64,000 nucleotides of DNA from Deinococcus detaillensis (GCF_007280555.1 NZ_VKDB01000003.1:265376-329375); one strand, 5' to 3'. Positions 1 through 10,449 are shown, counted from the stretch's first letter. The notes: a model not told the origin generated them from the letters alone. Translations and numbers: made by a program.

Positions 1-1
1 A

Positions 2-94
2 TATCTGCTGCTGCCCAGCAAGTCGGCCCTGCCCAGCGCGGCGCTCGGCTTGCTGCGGGCCACCTTGCCGGGCGGCCTGAGAACTTTGGGATAA
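2..94 (+). CDS. 3' end of an unidentified protein (partial)
   Basis: The window opens inside an open frame that runs 30 codons to a TAA at 92-94. The visible tail is rich in Leu, Ala and Gly and ends in RTLG. Codon choice is GC-rich like the neighbouring genes, which supports real coding, but no family can be recognised from so short a piece. It points toward the PPK2 gene, so the two converge with a 33-base gap. Confidence 0.4.
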   Translation, partial: YLLLPSKSALPSAALGLLRATLPGGLRTLG

Positions 95-127
95 GTGGCT
101 CCGGCCCCGCGTCTATACATGGCTGCT

Positions 128-934
128 CTAGAGTTTGCCCACCGCCACATTCGTCAAATCAAATTCCGATTTTGGGTACTGCGGGTTCATGTCTTCCAGC
201 GTTTCAAGCAGCAGTTGCGAGATGACCCGGTTGCGGTACCACTTTTGGTCGGCGGGAATGACGTACCACGGCGCGGCGTCCGTACTGGTGGCGCTCAGGG
301 CGTCCTCGTAGGCGGCGGTGTAATCGTCCCACAGCGCCCGCTCCTTGAGGTCGCCGGGGTTAAATTTCCAGTTCTTGCGGGGATCGTCTAAGCGGGCCTG
401 TAGCCGCTGACGCTGCTCTTCGGGGCTGATGTGGAGGTACAGCTTGAGAATGCGGGTGCCCCTGCTGCCCAGTAGCGCTTCAAAATGCCGGATATGTTCG
501 AAGCGCTGCTGGGCGGTTTTGTCGTCGATGAGCTTATGAACCCGCGTCACCAACACGTCTTCGTAGTGCGAGCGGTTGAACACGGCGATCATGCCAGCGG
601 AGGGCGTGTGCGGGTGAATACGCCACAAAAAGTCGTGCTTGAGGTCTTCTTCGTTGGGCACCTTGAAACTGGTGACGATGATGCCCTGCGGATTGACCGG
701 CTCGAAGACGTGCTTGACGGTGCCGTCTTTGCCGCCTGCGTCCCGTGCTTGCAGCACCACCAAGAGGCTTTGCTGGCTCTCGGCATACAAGCGGTCTTGC
801 AGGCCGGTGAGCTGTGCGCCGATGTCGGCTGTTTCCTGCTCGATTTTGCCCCGGTCCAGTTTCTTGGTTTCGTCAGTCGGCAGGTCGCTGAGCTTGAGTT
901 TTTTGCCGTCTACCCGGTAGCGTGAAATATCCAT
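128..934 (-). CDS. Polyphosphate kinase 2 family protein (PPK2)
   Basis: 268-residue PPK2-family phosphotransferase, expected to move phosphate between polyphosphate and nucleoside mono- or diphosphates in the cytoplasm. The Walker A motif ARDAGGKDGT lies near residues 63-72, and the following Walker B/lid region contains FNRSHYEDVLVTR near 119-131, both signatures of the family. The length matches single-domain PPK2 enzymes. The frame stays open upstream to 1072, but the start MDISRYRVDG at 934 is preferred: it gives the usual family N terminus and has a TAGCAT -10 element five bases upstream. A longer start would overlap the neighbouring gene. The class (AMP- or ADP-preferring) cannot be read from sequence alone; the length and motifs resemble class III enzymes known from Deinococcus and Meiothermus. 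Confidence 0.93.
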   Translation of the reverse strand: MDISRYRVDGKKLKLSDLPTDETKKLDRGKIEQETADIGAQLTGLQDRLYAESQQSLLVVLQARDAGGKDGTVKHVFEPVNPQGIIVTSFKVPNEEDLKHDFLWRIHPHTPSAGMIAVFNRSHYEDVLVTRVHKLIDDKTAQQRFEHIRHFEALLGSRGTRILKLYLHISPEEQRQRLQARLDDPRKNWKFNPGDLKERALWDDYTAAYEDALSATSTDAAPWYVIPADQKWYRNRVISQLLLETLEDMNPQYPKSEFDLTNVAVGKL

Positions 935-939
935 GCCAG

Positions 940-945
940 ATGCTA
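940..945 (-). promoter_or_regulatory. -10 element of the PPK2 gene
   Basis: TAGCAT on the minus strand, five bases before the ATG at 934; supports the short start. Confidence 0.5.
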
Positions 946-1016
946 GGCCAAGAACGCGGTGCATGGCACCAAGCCGCAAGAAAAAGCGAAGGCGCTCCCC
1001 TGCCTTTTGACTGACG

Positions 1017-1322
1017 CTACTCCCTGACCGACCAACCGAGTTGGCGCATGGCGTCGAGTTCTTCCAGCTCACGCAGGGTGCTCAGCGTGTCGCCGCCGCG
1101 CCCGTGAATGCCGCAGCCGCCGATGTTGGCACGCGGAATGCACATCACCTCTAGGCTCCGGCTGAGGCCGCCGCTGATGAGCTTGACATTTTTCAGCACG
1201 ATCACTTCGCCGAGTTGCGGCAGGGCTTCCACCACCCGCAACGCTTCCTCGCCGCCCAGCAGTTCGCCTTCGATCAGCACCCCCTGAACGAGCAAGGTGA
1301 CTTTGGCCGCCGTTTTGGTCAT
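1017..1322 (-). CDS. Conserved-looking hypothetical protein, 101 aa
   Basis: 101-residue soluble protein with no signal peptide or membrane segment. The N-terminal half is predicted beta-rich (VTLLVQGVLIEGELL), followed by LPQLGEVIVLKNVKLISGG and a Gly/Cys stretch (IGGCGIHGRGG). I do not recognise the family. It lies ten bases downstream of the alpha/beta hydrolase gene on the same strand, and has its own -10 element that overlaps the hydrolase stop codon. It is followed by the PPK2 gene, so the three may be partly co-transcribed. Codon use matches its neighbours. Confidence 0.75.
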   Translation of the reverse strand: MTKTAAKVTLLVQGVLIEGELLGGEEALRVVEALPQLGEVIVLKNVKLISGGLSRSLEVMCIPRANIGGCGIHGRGGDTLSTLRELEELDAMRQLGWSVRE

Positions 1323-1328
1323 GGGAAA

Positions 1329-1334
1329 AGTTTA
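1329..1334 (-). promoter_or_regulatory. -10 element overlapping the upstream stop codon
   Basis: TAAACT, six bases before the ATG at 1322. Its TAA is also the stop codon of the hydrolase gene. Confidence 0.55.
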
Positions 1335-2798
1335 GCGGAAGATAATTTTATTCAGCCCCGCGCAGGCGGTGTCGGGCGCTTGCTTGGGGTTTTGCAGAAA
1401 CTGAGTGACGATGCCGTAGCCGCACGCTGTGGTTAGGCCGGAACCGTGCGCCGCGCCGCTGATCACTACCGAATATGACCGCGTGAACTTGGCTGAAGCG
1501 GCGGGCAACCACTCGGGCGGCGTCACCGGGTCAAACTCGCCGGCCAGCAGCAAAATCGGCACGTTGGAAGTGACCGCTTCGTTTTCCAACGCGGCGGGTG
1601 CGGTCAGCTTCCACTTCTGGCAGACAGTGAAGATGTCCTGGCTGCTGACGCCGGCCACCAGGCCCAGCGCTTTGGCAAACTCCGGCGCAGCGTTGAGGCC
1701 TGTCCGCAACTTGGCGGGCGTGCTGTAAGCCACTTCCCCGCTGCATTCGTTACTGTAGAAAGCTCCCCACGCCAAGCTGTCGCTGAGCCCTTCAGAGAGT
1801 TTGACGGCAAAGGAAGCCTTGATGATCTCGGTGTCCCCGTCCCTGGCTGCCACGATCAAACTGGGAATTTCGCTAAGACCCTGCGGAAAATACATCGAAC
1901 CCAGTATCAGACCTTGCAGAGCAAAGCTGTCCAACTCGCCGCCATCTTTCATCTTGATCATCAGCGGTTTAGCGTCAAGTTGCTTGAGAGTGGCGCGGTA
2001 AGTGGCTTCAAGGTTGGGATATTTGGCGTTGCAGTCCGCGTCCAGCGCACAGGCCTTCAGCACCCTTTTGAAGGCGGTTTGAACTGCCAGCGGAGTCTGG
2101 GCGGGCCGGTCAATCGTCGGCGCAATCACGCTGTCGAGGATCACTGCCCGCAGGTGCCCTGGAGCGCGGCGCAGCAGTTCTTGGGCCAGCCGCGTGCCAT
2201 ACGACGCGCCGTAAACATTGATCTGGTCGTAACCCAGCGCTCGGCGCACCCAGTCAATATCTAAAGCCGCTTGGGTGGTGTTGAAGTTCTCGAGGGCTAC
2301 TCTGTCAGCGCGGAGTTTCTGGCCGCAAGTGATGGTCGCGCTCAAGTACAGCGCGGTAGCTTGGCTGGATTTGAGATCGTCGCGGCTGCTCAGGGCGTTG
2401 ATCTGAGGGCAATTGAGGGCGGGCAAACTGCGGCCCACACCGCGCTGGTCGATGCCCACCAGATCGCGGTTTTTGAAGGCGGCACCGAGGGCAGGTACCG
2501 AATCGCTGCTCGAACCACCCGGGCCACCTTCCAGATAAAACAGTGGATCGGGAACAGCTTTGAGCGTTGTACCACTCACGTTGGCCCGGCTCACCGCCAC
2601 GAACAGTTCGATCTGTTTTCCGCGCGGCTGAGCGTGGTCGAGTGGCATCTTGACATACCCGCAGCGGTCGGCAGGCAACGCCGCGCCGCAGGGCACTTCC
2701 CGGAAGGTGGGCTTGGCGGGAGGCGCACCCGCACCGCCTGCCAATGCTGAAGAGATCAGGGTCAGCGCCAAATTCGTCGTGATCAGGCGAACAATCAT
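1332..2798 (-). CDS. Secreted alpha/beta hydrolase, TAP-like (peptidase S33 type)
   Basis: 488-residue exported hydrolase of the tripeptidyl-aminopeptidase-like group. An N-terminal signal peptide (residues 1-23, ALTLISSALAGG) is followed by the oxyanion region YLEGGPGGS (about 88-96), the nucleophile elbow YGASYG with Ser199, and a C-terminal TAP-like part with LLAGEFDPVTPPEW (acid) and SGAAHGSG (His). These complete a Ser-Asp-His triad. It probably releases peptides or hydrolyses esters outside the cytoplasm; the substrate is not predictable. The frame is open to 2855, but ATG 2798 directly begins the signal peptide and has a well placed TACAGT -10 box, so it is chosen. Confidence 0.9.
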   Translation of the reverse strand: MIVRLITTNLALTLISSALAGGAGAPPAKPTFREVPCGAALPADRCGYVKMPLDHAQPRGKQIELFVAVSRANVSGTTLKAVPDPLFYLEGGPGGSSSDSVPALGAAFKNRDLVGIDQRGVGRSLPALNCPQINALSSRDDLKSSQATALYLSATITCGQKLRADRVALENFNTTQAALDIDWVRRALGYDQINVYGASYGTRLAQELLRRAPGHLRAVILDSVIAPTIDRPAQTPLAVQTAFKRVLKACALDADCNAKYPNLEATYRATLKQLDAKPLMIKMKDGGELDSFALQGLILGSMYFPQGLSEIPSLIVAARDGDTEIIKASFAVKLSEGLSDSLAWGAFYSNECSGEVAYSTPAKLRTGLNAAPEFAKALGLVAGVSSQDIFTVCQKWKLTAPAALENEAVTSNVPILLLAGEFDPVTPPEWLPAASAKFTRSYSVVISGAAHGSGLTTACGYGIVTQFLQNPKQAPDTACAGLNKIIFR

Positions 2799-2804
2799 GC
2801 TCGG

Positions 2805-2810
2805 ACTGTA
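2805..2810 (-). promoter_or_regulatory. -10 element of the hydrolase gene
   Basis: TACAGT, six bases before the ATG at 2798; decides the start. Confidence 0.6.
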
Positions 2811-3018
2811 GCAAGCGGGAAGTCGGGTAGGTGTCATGGATTCCGGAGTACTCATTTATATCCATTCCAAGGAGAGTTTGTTGACCATGCGTCTACGCTG
2901 AGTAGCCCCGCCCCAAGAAATCGCCGAGTCATTACCGCTCGGTGGGCAGTTGGCAGAGTAAGGGGCAGTTCCGGTAGCAGATAAAAAACATTTAACAAAC
3001 TTTTGACATCCAGAGGTC

Positions 3019-3024
3019 TACACT
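3019..3024 (+). promoter_or_regulatory. -10 element of the secreted stalk-domain gene
   Basis: TACACT, seven bases before ATG 3032. A TTGACA at 3003-3008 is present but only ten bases away, too close to be its -35 partner. Confidence 0.5.
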
Positions 3025-3031
3025 CATAAAC

Positions 3032-3796
3032 ATGACGAATCTTGCGCTGCCCAGTCGGAGTCGTGTTATCCGCCGTCTGCTCCTGAGTGCTTTGCTGGCC
3101 TTGCCAGCGGCCTCGGCCCAGACGCTGATTCTCAACGGTAAGGTGTCGAGTGAAAAGACTGTGGTGGTGGGCGGCAAGATCTACGTGCCGCTGAGCGCCC
3201 TGCCCAGCCTCGGCGTTCAGGTCAGCAGCGGCAGCGGCGTCACCAGTTTGACGGGTGGCAAAGTGGTGGCCGCTGCGCCCAGCACCGGCACGCCAGCAGC
3301 CAACAACGGGTCTGGAGGCGTCAATCAGAAGGCCAGTGTGTCGGGCTGTATCAACGAATGGCTTTTCAATGGTGTGTGGCGAATGCGCGTCACTAAAGTT
3401 ATGCCCATTAAGGACGAGGCCGGTTACAGCTATGGAAGCGGCTGGGGTATTGCGGTGGAGATAAGAAACGGCACCACTCAGACGATAAAGCTCTCTGATA
3501 CGGGGATTATTTATAATGGATCTATGAATCTGGCGTTCGCTGACGGCGACAGCTGGGCCAAAGATACACGTGAGGGCTGGCAAGATAAAACTTACGCCAA
3601 GTTACCTCAGGGTGCAGGCTTTCTCTATACGTTCCGCATGTACCCGGAAGCCAAAATGGCAGACGCCGATGTGCTGGCCAAACCACCGCAAAAATTCTTG
3701 CTGGAAAACCTGAAAAAGATAGACCCGGATCTAAAGAATGTCGGCTTTACTGTGCCCGACCCGAGCTTCCGGGTGGATCTGACGTGCAAGAAGTGA
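3032..3796 (+). CDS. Secreted protein with copper-amine-oxidase N-terminal-like domain
   Basis: 254 residues. A basic N terminus and hydrophobic core ending in ALPAASAQ (about residue 30) form a signal peptide. Residues 31-70 (LILNGKV, VGGKIYVPLSALPSLGV) resemble the 'copper amine oxidase N-terminal' or stalk-like domain often found on exported bacterial proteins. A low-complexity Gly/Ala/Thr linker follows near 78-98. The rest (about 105-254) is an unrecognised, probably beta-rich domain with two Cys (in VSGCIN and the C-terminal LTCKK) that could pair. Role unknown; probably an envelope or binding protein. Divergent from the hydrolase gene, with about 230 bases between. Confidence 0.8.
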   Translation: MTNLALPSRSRVIRRLLLSALLALPAASAQTLILNGKVSSEKTVVVGGKIYVPLSALPSLGVQVSSGSGVTSLTGGKVVAAAPSTGTPAANNGSGGVNQKASVSGCINEWLFNGVWRMRVTKVMPIKDEAGYSYGSGWGIAVEIRNGTTQTIKLSDTGIIYNGSMNLAFADGDSWAKDTREGWQDKTYAKLPQGAGFLYTFRMYPEAKMADADVLAKPPQKFLLENLKKIDPDLKNVGFTVPDPSFRVDLTCKK

Positions 3797-3933
3797 GCAT
3801 CTGAAATTGGATGGGCGGTAGAGGTTGCACCTGACCTGTTTCGATGACGCCGTGTATAAAGCGGTCTTTCCGGGAGCCAAATTGATCGGCGCAGCAGCTT
3901 CGTGATGAGTGTCAAACAGCAGTTGCCATAAAA

Positions 3934-3967
3934 AAGCGCCCCCAGCCATGTTCGGTTGGGGGCGCTT
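3934..3967 (-). terminator. Rho-independent terminator of typA
   Basis: Perfect 11-bp stem (AAGCGCCCCCA with TGGGGGCGCTT) and 12-base loop. Read on the minus strand it is followed by six T, fitting termination just after the typA stop. Confidence 0.85.
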
Positions 3968-3980
3968 CTTGTTGTTTTGC

Positions 3981-5762
<1,782 letters not shown>

Positions 5763-6023
5763 GTTCCTTCTCCTTAACGGCGGCCCTCCTTCGCTCGCCG
5801 GTCTCGGAAAAGCCGGTGTAAGGAAGAAGGCCACAAAAACGCCCGCGCTCCGGCCACTTACTCGCCGGGGCGGGCACCCAACCGTGAATACTAACAGATT
5901 CTGGCGCGGCTGAGTCAGGGCAAAGTCACGGTTCGGGGGACACAGCGCCGGGAGCGGGTTGCTCAATTCTTGAGCTTCGCTTCATTTCTATGTGCTGGAC
6001 GTGGCCAGAACGCAGCGGCGGTA

Positions 6024-6029
6024 TACCCT
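6024..6029 (+). promoter_or_regulatory. -10 element of the S9 peptidase gene
   Basis: TACCCT, seven bases before ATG 6037; selects this start over 5992. Confidence 0.6.
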
Positions 6030-6036
6030 AGACCTT

Positions 6037-8016
6037 ATGACGCTTCCAACTCCGCAGAGTTTGTTCGGCTTGCAGTTTCCCTCTGACCCGCAGCTTTCGC
6101 CGGACGGCCAGATGGCCGCTTACGTGCTGAGCCGGGTGGAAGACGAAAATCAATCGGAACAAGCGAGCGGTGCCACAACCAAATTGGATGACCCCAAACC
6201 CCGTTACTTCAGCCAGATCGTGCTGGCGAGCGCCGAGAGCAGCCGTACCCTGACCACCGGCAAAGGGCGTGACACGGCCCCGCGTTGGTCGCCGGACGGT
6301 CAAGGTTTGGCCTTTTTGTCTGACCGTGATGGCAAAAATCAGCTCTATTTATTGCCGCTCGGCGGCGGCGAGGCGCGGGCGCTGACCACCAAGGCCCAGT
6401 TTCCGCAGGGCGTTTCGGCGGCCCAGTGGAGTCCAGATGGGCGCAAGCTGGCCTTTTTGGCCCCAGAAGGTGAAGCTGACAAGCGTGACGAGCGCGGCGA
6501 GGCCCGCGTGATTACCCGGCTCAAGTACCGCGCCAATGGATCCGACTTTTTGTCGGACGTTGCGGCGGCGCTGTGGCAGCTTGACGTGGAGAGCGGCCAC
6601 ATCACGCGCTGGCTCGCGCCTCAGCAGGCCATCAGCGAGTTCGCTTGGTGGCCCGATTCGCGGGGCGTGCTGTTTGTCAGCAGTGAGGACGAGGTGTCGG
6701 GCGCGATGTGGCAGCAAGAAGCCTACAACCTGCCGCTGGAGGGACAGCCGCGCCGCCTGACCGACTGGGCCTCGCTGATCTCGAACCTGTCGCCCCACCC
6801 GGACGGCCTGCGCTTCGTGGCCCAAGCTCGCCTGCGCACCGAGCGCAACGACAGCGACTCGCATGTGTATTTGTTTGAGCCGGCGGGGGAGAGCGGGTCA
6901 GAGCCTTACAGCGCCCAGCGCCTGGATCACCACGACTTTCCGGCAGGCAATATCGTGGCGGGCGATTTGCATGTGGGCTCTTTTCCCGACAAGCCGCGCT
7001 GGTTGAGCAGAGACCGGTTGCTGTTTTTGGCGACTCAGGGCGGTGCCTCCGGGCTGTTCGAGGTGTCGTTGGGCGACTCGGCTCCTCAGCCGCATACCTT
7101 TGATCCTGAGCGGGTGGTGGTCGGTTTTACGGCCAACGCGGGCGGCGCAGTCTGGATTTCGGAAAGTGCCACCGAAGTGACTCAGGTGATGCTCAACGGT
7201 GTGCAGGTCAGCCACTGCCCCGCGCCGGACTTTGCACTCAGCACGCCCAAGCGCATTGCCTTCACAAACGAATTGGGCGAGGGCGAAGGCTGGGTGCTGA
7301 TGCCTGCTGGAACGCAGAGCGCCCCGGCACTGCTCAACATTCACGGCGGGCCGCACACCGCTTACGGTCACGGCTTCATGCACGAGTTTCAATTGATGGC
7401 CGCCCGTGGATACGCCGTGTGCTACAGCAATCCGCGCGGCTCGGTGGGCTACGGTCAGGCGTGGACCTCCGACATTTTCGGGCGCTGGGGCGGCATAGAC
7501 GCCGAGGACGTGCTGAACTTCTTCGACCGCTGCCTCGCCGAGTTGCCGCTCGACAGCAGCCGCACCGCCGTGATGGGCGGCAGCTACGGCGGCTTCATGA
7601 CCAACTGGCTGACCTCGCACACCCCGCGTTTTCAGGCCGCCGTCACCGACCGCTGCATTTGCAATTTGATTTCGTTCGGCGGCACCTCCGACATCGGCAT
7701 GCGCTTCTGGGACGACGAGCTGGGCGGTAATTTTCACCGCAGCGCCGATACCGACAAGTTGTGGGCCATGAGCCCGCTGAAATACGTGGAGGAGGTCAAA
7801 ACCCCCACCCTGATCATTCACAGCGTCCTCGATCACCGCTGTCCCATCGAGCAGGCCGAGCAGTGGTTCACGGCCTTGCGGCTTCAGGGCGTCGAAACCC
7901 GCTTCGTGCGCTTTCCTGAAGAAAACCACGAACTGAGCCGCTCCGGCCGCCCAGACCGAAGGGCCGTGCGTTTGGAAGAGTATTTGGCTTGGCTGGATCG
8001 GCATCTGGGCATGTAA
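6037..8016 (+). CDS. S9 family peptidase (acylaminoacyl-peptidase/dipeptidyl peptidase type)
   Basis: 659-residue serine peptidase of the prolyl-oligopeptidase clan. The N-terminal part is a beta-propeller with TolB-like repeats (LSPDGQ, WSPDGQ, WSPDGRKLAF, LSPHPDG). The C-terminal alpha/beta hydrolase holds the nucleophile motif GGSYGGF (Ser516), Asp599 in VLDHRCP and His631 in ENHELS. No signal peptide is seen, so it is probably cytoplasmic, clearing short or N-blocked peptides. The start is set at 6037 (MTLPTPQSLF) from the promoter position. It converges with the transglutaminase-like gene, 26 bases apart. Confidence 0.95.
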   Translation: MTLPTPQSLFGLQFPSDPQLSPDGQMAAYVLSRVEDENQSEQASGATTKLDDPKPRYFSQIVLASAESSRTLTTGKGRDTAPRWSPDGQGLAFLSDRDGKNQLYLLPLGGGEARALTTKAQFPQGVSAAQWSPDGRKLAFLAPEGEADKRDERGEARVITRLKYRANGSDFLSDVAAALWQLDVESGHITRWLAPQQAISEFAWWPDSRGVLFVSSEDEVSGAMWQQEAYNLPLEGQPRRLTDWASLISNLSPHPDGLRFVAQARLRTERNDSDSHVYLFEPAGESGSEPYSAQRLDHHDFPAGNIVAGDLHVGSFPDKPRWLSRDRLLFLATQGGASGLFEVSLGDSAPQPHTFDPERVVVGFTANAGGAVWISESATEVTQVMLNGVQVSHCPAPDFALSTPKRIAFTNELGEGEGWVLMPAGTQSAPALLNIHGGPHTAYGHGFMHEFQLMAARGYAVCYSNPRGSVGYGQAWTSDIFGRWGGIDAEDVLNFFDRCLAELPLDSSRTAVMGGSYGGFMTNWLTSHTPRFQAAVTDRCICNLISFGGTSDIGMRFWDDELGGNFHRSADTDKLWAMSPLKYVEEVKTPTLIIHSVLDHRCPIEQAEQWFTALRLQGVETRFVRFPEENHELSRSGRPDRRAVRLEEYLAWLDRHLGM

Positions 8017-8042
8017 AGCGGGCTGCCTTTTGCACTCGCCGC

Positions 8043-8666
8043 TCAGCGCAAAAACAGCTCCCCGACTTTGCGAATAAAGTGGTCGCGGCGCTGCAACTCT
8101 TCGGGGCTGTAGCGCTCGGCCAGCAAGCGGTCTTTGAAGCCGCTCACCGTTTCGCCGTCCGGCACGGTCCAGCTTTCCAGCGGGATGCAGGCCAGCGTCA
8201 TGTCCTCGCCCCACTGCCAAGCGGCATTGACCGGCAAGCCCACTTCAGCGGCCCGCATCGGCCAGGTGGCGTCCACCTTCATCTGGCCCTGCGGAGTATC
8301 CACCACCAAATAATTGTGAATGTCCACCACACTCTGCCCGCCCGACAGCGCCCGCAGTGCGGGATCGGCGTCGTCCGGCAGCTTGATTTCCTGGGTGCAG
8401 GCGACGATGGCGCTCTCCAAGCCGTGTTCGGCCAGCAGCGCCGCCAGCAACTCGTGCTTGGTGCTACAGGTGCCGCGCCACTCCCCGATGATGCCCGCAG
8501 GCTCATGGGTGCTGGCGCGGGCGTAAGGCATGTCGCGCACCAAAGCGAAGGCGACTTCGGGCGTCAGGCTGGGCGCGTCTGTGGGCAAGATTCCGCGCTG
8601 CACGGCGGCTTCCCGGAGTTGTTCATTCAGTTGCTGAGAAAGGGAAGGGGCGTGAGAGTTAAGCAT
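8043..8666 (-). CDS. Transglutaminase-like cysteine protein
   Basis: 207 residues. Residues 63-117 and beyond carry the pattern of transglutaminase-like (papain-fold) domains: Cys67 in GTCSTKHELLAALL, His117 in VVDIHNYLVV and Asp132 in VDATWP, giving a plausible Cys-His-Asp triad in the right order and spacing. No signal peptide. Members of this fold act as proteases, amidases or crosslinkers; the substrate here is unknown. The conserved triad argues against a purely structural role. No clear leaderless -10 box was seen in front of the ATG. Confidence 0.7.
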   Translation of the reverse strand: MLNSHAPSLSQQLNEQLREAAVQRGILPTDAPSLTPEVAFALVRDMPYARASTHEPAGIIGEWRGTCSTKHELLAALLAEHGLESAIVACTQEIKLPDDADPALRALSGGQSVVDIHNYLVVDTPQGQMKVDATWPMRAAEVGLPVNAAWQWGEDMTLACIPLESWTVPDGETVSGFKDRLLAERYSPEELQRRDHFIRKVGELFLR

Positions 8667-8741
8667 GGCCGCATCTTGCCACGCTGCTGCTCAGGCCAAA
8701 TGAGGTGAGCGCCATCAAGCGCTGCGGCTCGCCTCCTCCCC

Positions 8742-8747
8742 TAGAAT
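8742..8747 (+). promoter_or_regulatory. -10 element of the PlsY-like/reductase-like fusion gene
   Basis: TAGAAT, six bases before ATG 8754. Confidence 0.65.
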
Positions 8748-8753
8748 GCCCGC

Positions 8754-10427
8754 ATGATGTTTTTATCGTTCCTGCTGCTGGCACTGGCTTTTTTGATCGG
8801 CAGCTTGCCGCTGGGCCACTGGCTGCTGGGCCGCAGGGGCCATGACAGCCGCTTATACAGCGCTTACAACTTGGGCGTGGAAAATGTGGTGCGGCGCGTC
8901 GGCCTCGGCCCAGCCATCGGCAGTGCGGCGCTAGACGCCCTCAAGGGCTTTGTGGCGGTGCTGGCCGCTTCGGCTTTGGGGCAGCCGGAACTGTGTGTGC
9001 TGGCGGGTCTGGCCGCTTATTTGGGCCACCTCAACCCGCTGAAGGTGCTCTACGGCCCGACGCCGCCGCGTGGACGGGGCAACTTGGTGCTGCTGGGCGT
9101 GTTTGCTGCGCTCAGCGTAGCGGGCCACCTCAGCTTGTGGCTGACCGTCACGCCGTTGGTTGTTTACGCCGCCGTGCTGGGCCTCAGCGGTTACGTCAGC
9201 TTGGCGACGATTTTGGGCTTGGTGGTGTTCGCTGCTTTGGTGGCCTTCTCACCGCTGGACGTTCCGGCCAAGCTCGGCGCGGCGGCCTTGCTGCTCGCCT
9301 CGGCGTGGCGCTTCAAGGAAAATCTAGGCCGCGTTCTCGACGGCACCGAGCCGCACCTCGGCGACGACGTGCCGATGGCGGGCAAACGCGACGACGAGGT
9401 GGTGGCCGCTTTCATGATTCACCCGCTGACCCTCGAGGATTTCTGGCAAACCCGCCGCTTTGCTTGGATGCGCCCGCTGATGGAGCGCGGCGTGCTGAGC
9501 GAAGCCAGTGTGCGGAGCGTGGCCAGCAGCCTGCGCCCCATGAAAGTGGGCGAATTGCACGGCATCAAGACCACCGATGGCAAGCGGATTCGGGCGTACT
9601 TGCTCAGCAGCCCGCTCCTGCCCGACGTGTTCCGGGACGATCCCGAACTGGCCACCCGGCGGGCCATCGAGGGCGCGAAATTGGCCCGCGAACTCGGCGC
9701 GGAGGTGTTTGGCCTCGGCGCATTCTGGAGCGTGGTCGGCAACAAAGGCCTTGACGTGCAGGCGGCGGTGCCGGAGATCACCGTGACCAACGGCGGGGCC
9801 TACACCTCCGGCACCATCAAAGCGGCGATTCCCGGCATCTTGACGCATTTTGCGAGTGAGGGCCGCGACCTCTCGCAGGCGGTGGCGGCGGTGGTGGGCG
9901 CAAACGGCGTGGTGGCTTTCGGCATTGCCCGCACCATTGCGCCGCAAGTTCGCAAAGTCATTATGGTGGGCCGCGACCTCGGGCGCTTGGAGCGCAGCGC
10001 CGCCACCCTCAGGCGGGCCAACAAGAGCACCGAAATCGTGATTACCACCGAGTACAGCGCCCTGCTGGAAGCTGACCTGATCTTCACCGCCACCAGCGAT
10101 CCCAATCCGGTGATCTTTGCGCAGCACGTCAAGCCCGGCACCTGGATTTTTGACGAGGGCCGCCCCGCCGACGTGGACGACTCGGTGGCGGCTTTGCCGG
10201 GCGTGCGGGTTATTCCCGGCGGCGTGGTGCGTCCCCCCGGCGGGATGACGAGCAGCGTGGACTTGCACTTCGGTGAGGGCGCGGTACCTGCCTGCCTTGC
10301 CGAAACCCTGATTCTCACCGCGACGGGCGAGCATCACCGCAAGAGCTTAGGGCCACAGACGCTGAGCGAAAATATCAATTTTTTCGTGGAGCAGGCCGAG
10401 ATCCTGGGCTTTGAAGTGGTGGACTGA
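8754..10427 (+). CDS. PlsY-like membrane domain fused to an acyl-ACP-reductase-like domain
   Basis: 557 residues in two parts. Residues 1-190 are hydrophobic and follow the PlsY (acyl-phosphate:glycerol-3-phosphate acyltransferase) layout: IGSLPLGHWLLGR, then DSRLYSAYNLGVENVVRRVG, LDALKG and LGHLNP. However, the usual GSGN of motif 2 reads SAYN, and GGKG of motif 3 reads RGRG. Residues 210-557 are soluble and resemble cyanobacterial long-chain acyl-ACP reductase: Rossmann loop VVGANGVVAFG near 380, GRDLGRLER, IFDEGRPADVDD, IPGGVV, and PACLAETLIL with Cys514 aligning to the catalytic Cys of that family. That family makes fatty aldehydes from acyl-ACP. A role in envelope lipid synthesis is inferred; whether the PlsY-like half is still a catalyst is uncertain. 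Confidence 0.8.
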   Translation: MMFLSFLLLALAFLIGSLPLGHWLLGRRGHDSRLYSAYNLGVENVVRRVGLGPAIGSAALDALKGFVAVLAASALGQPELCVLAGLAAYLGHLNPLKVLYGPTPPRGRGNLVLLGVFAALSVAGHLSLWLTVTPLVVYAAVLGLSGYVSLATILGLVVFAALVAFSPLDVPAKLGAAALLLASAWRFKENLGRVLDGTEPHLGDDVPMAGKRDDEVVAAFMIHPLTLEDFWQTRRFAWMRPLMERGVLSEASVRSVASSLRPMKVGELHGIKTTDGKRIRAYLLSSPLLPDVFRDDPELATRRAIEGAKLARELGAEVFGLGAFWSVVGNKGLDVQAAVPEITVTNGGAYTSGTIKAAIPGILTHFASEGRDLSQAVAAVVGANGVVAFGIARTIAPQVRKVIMVGRDLGRLERSAATLRRANKSTEIVITTEYSALLEADLIFTATSDPNPVIFAQHVKPGTWIFDEGRPADVDDSVAALPGVRVIPGGVVRPPGGMTSSVDLHFGEGAVPACLAETLILTATGEHHRKSLGPQTLSENINFFVEQAEILGFEVVD

Positions 10428-10449
10428 GCGAGTGCTGAAGAGAGATTCC

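Noticed and set aside
3003..3008. TTGACA before the stalk-domain gene as a -35 box
   Set aside because: Only ten bases separate it from the best -10 (TACACT); pairing it with 3026-3031 would start transcription inside the gene.
6898..8220. 440-residue minus-strand open frame
   Set aside because: Shadow of the S9 peptidase gene, whose catalytic triad and propeller motifs are clear.
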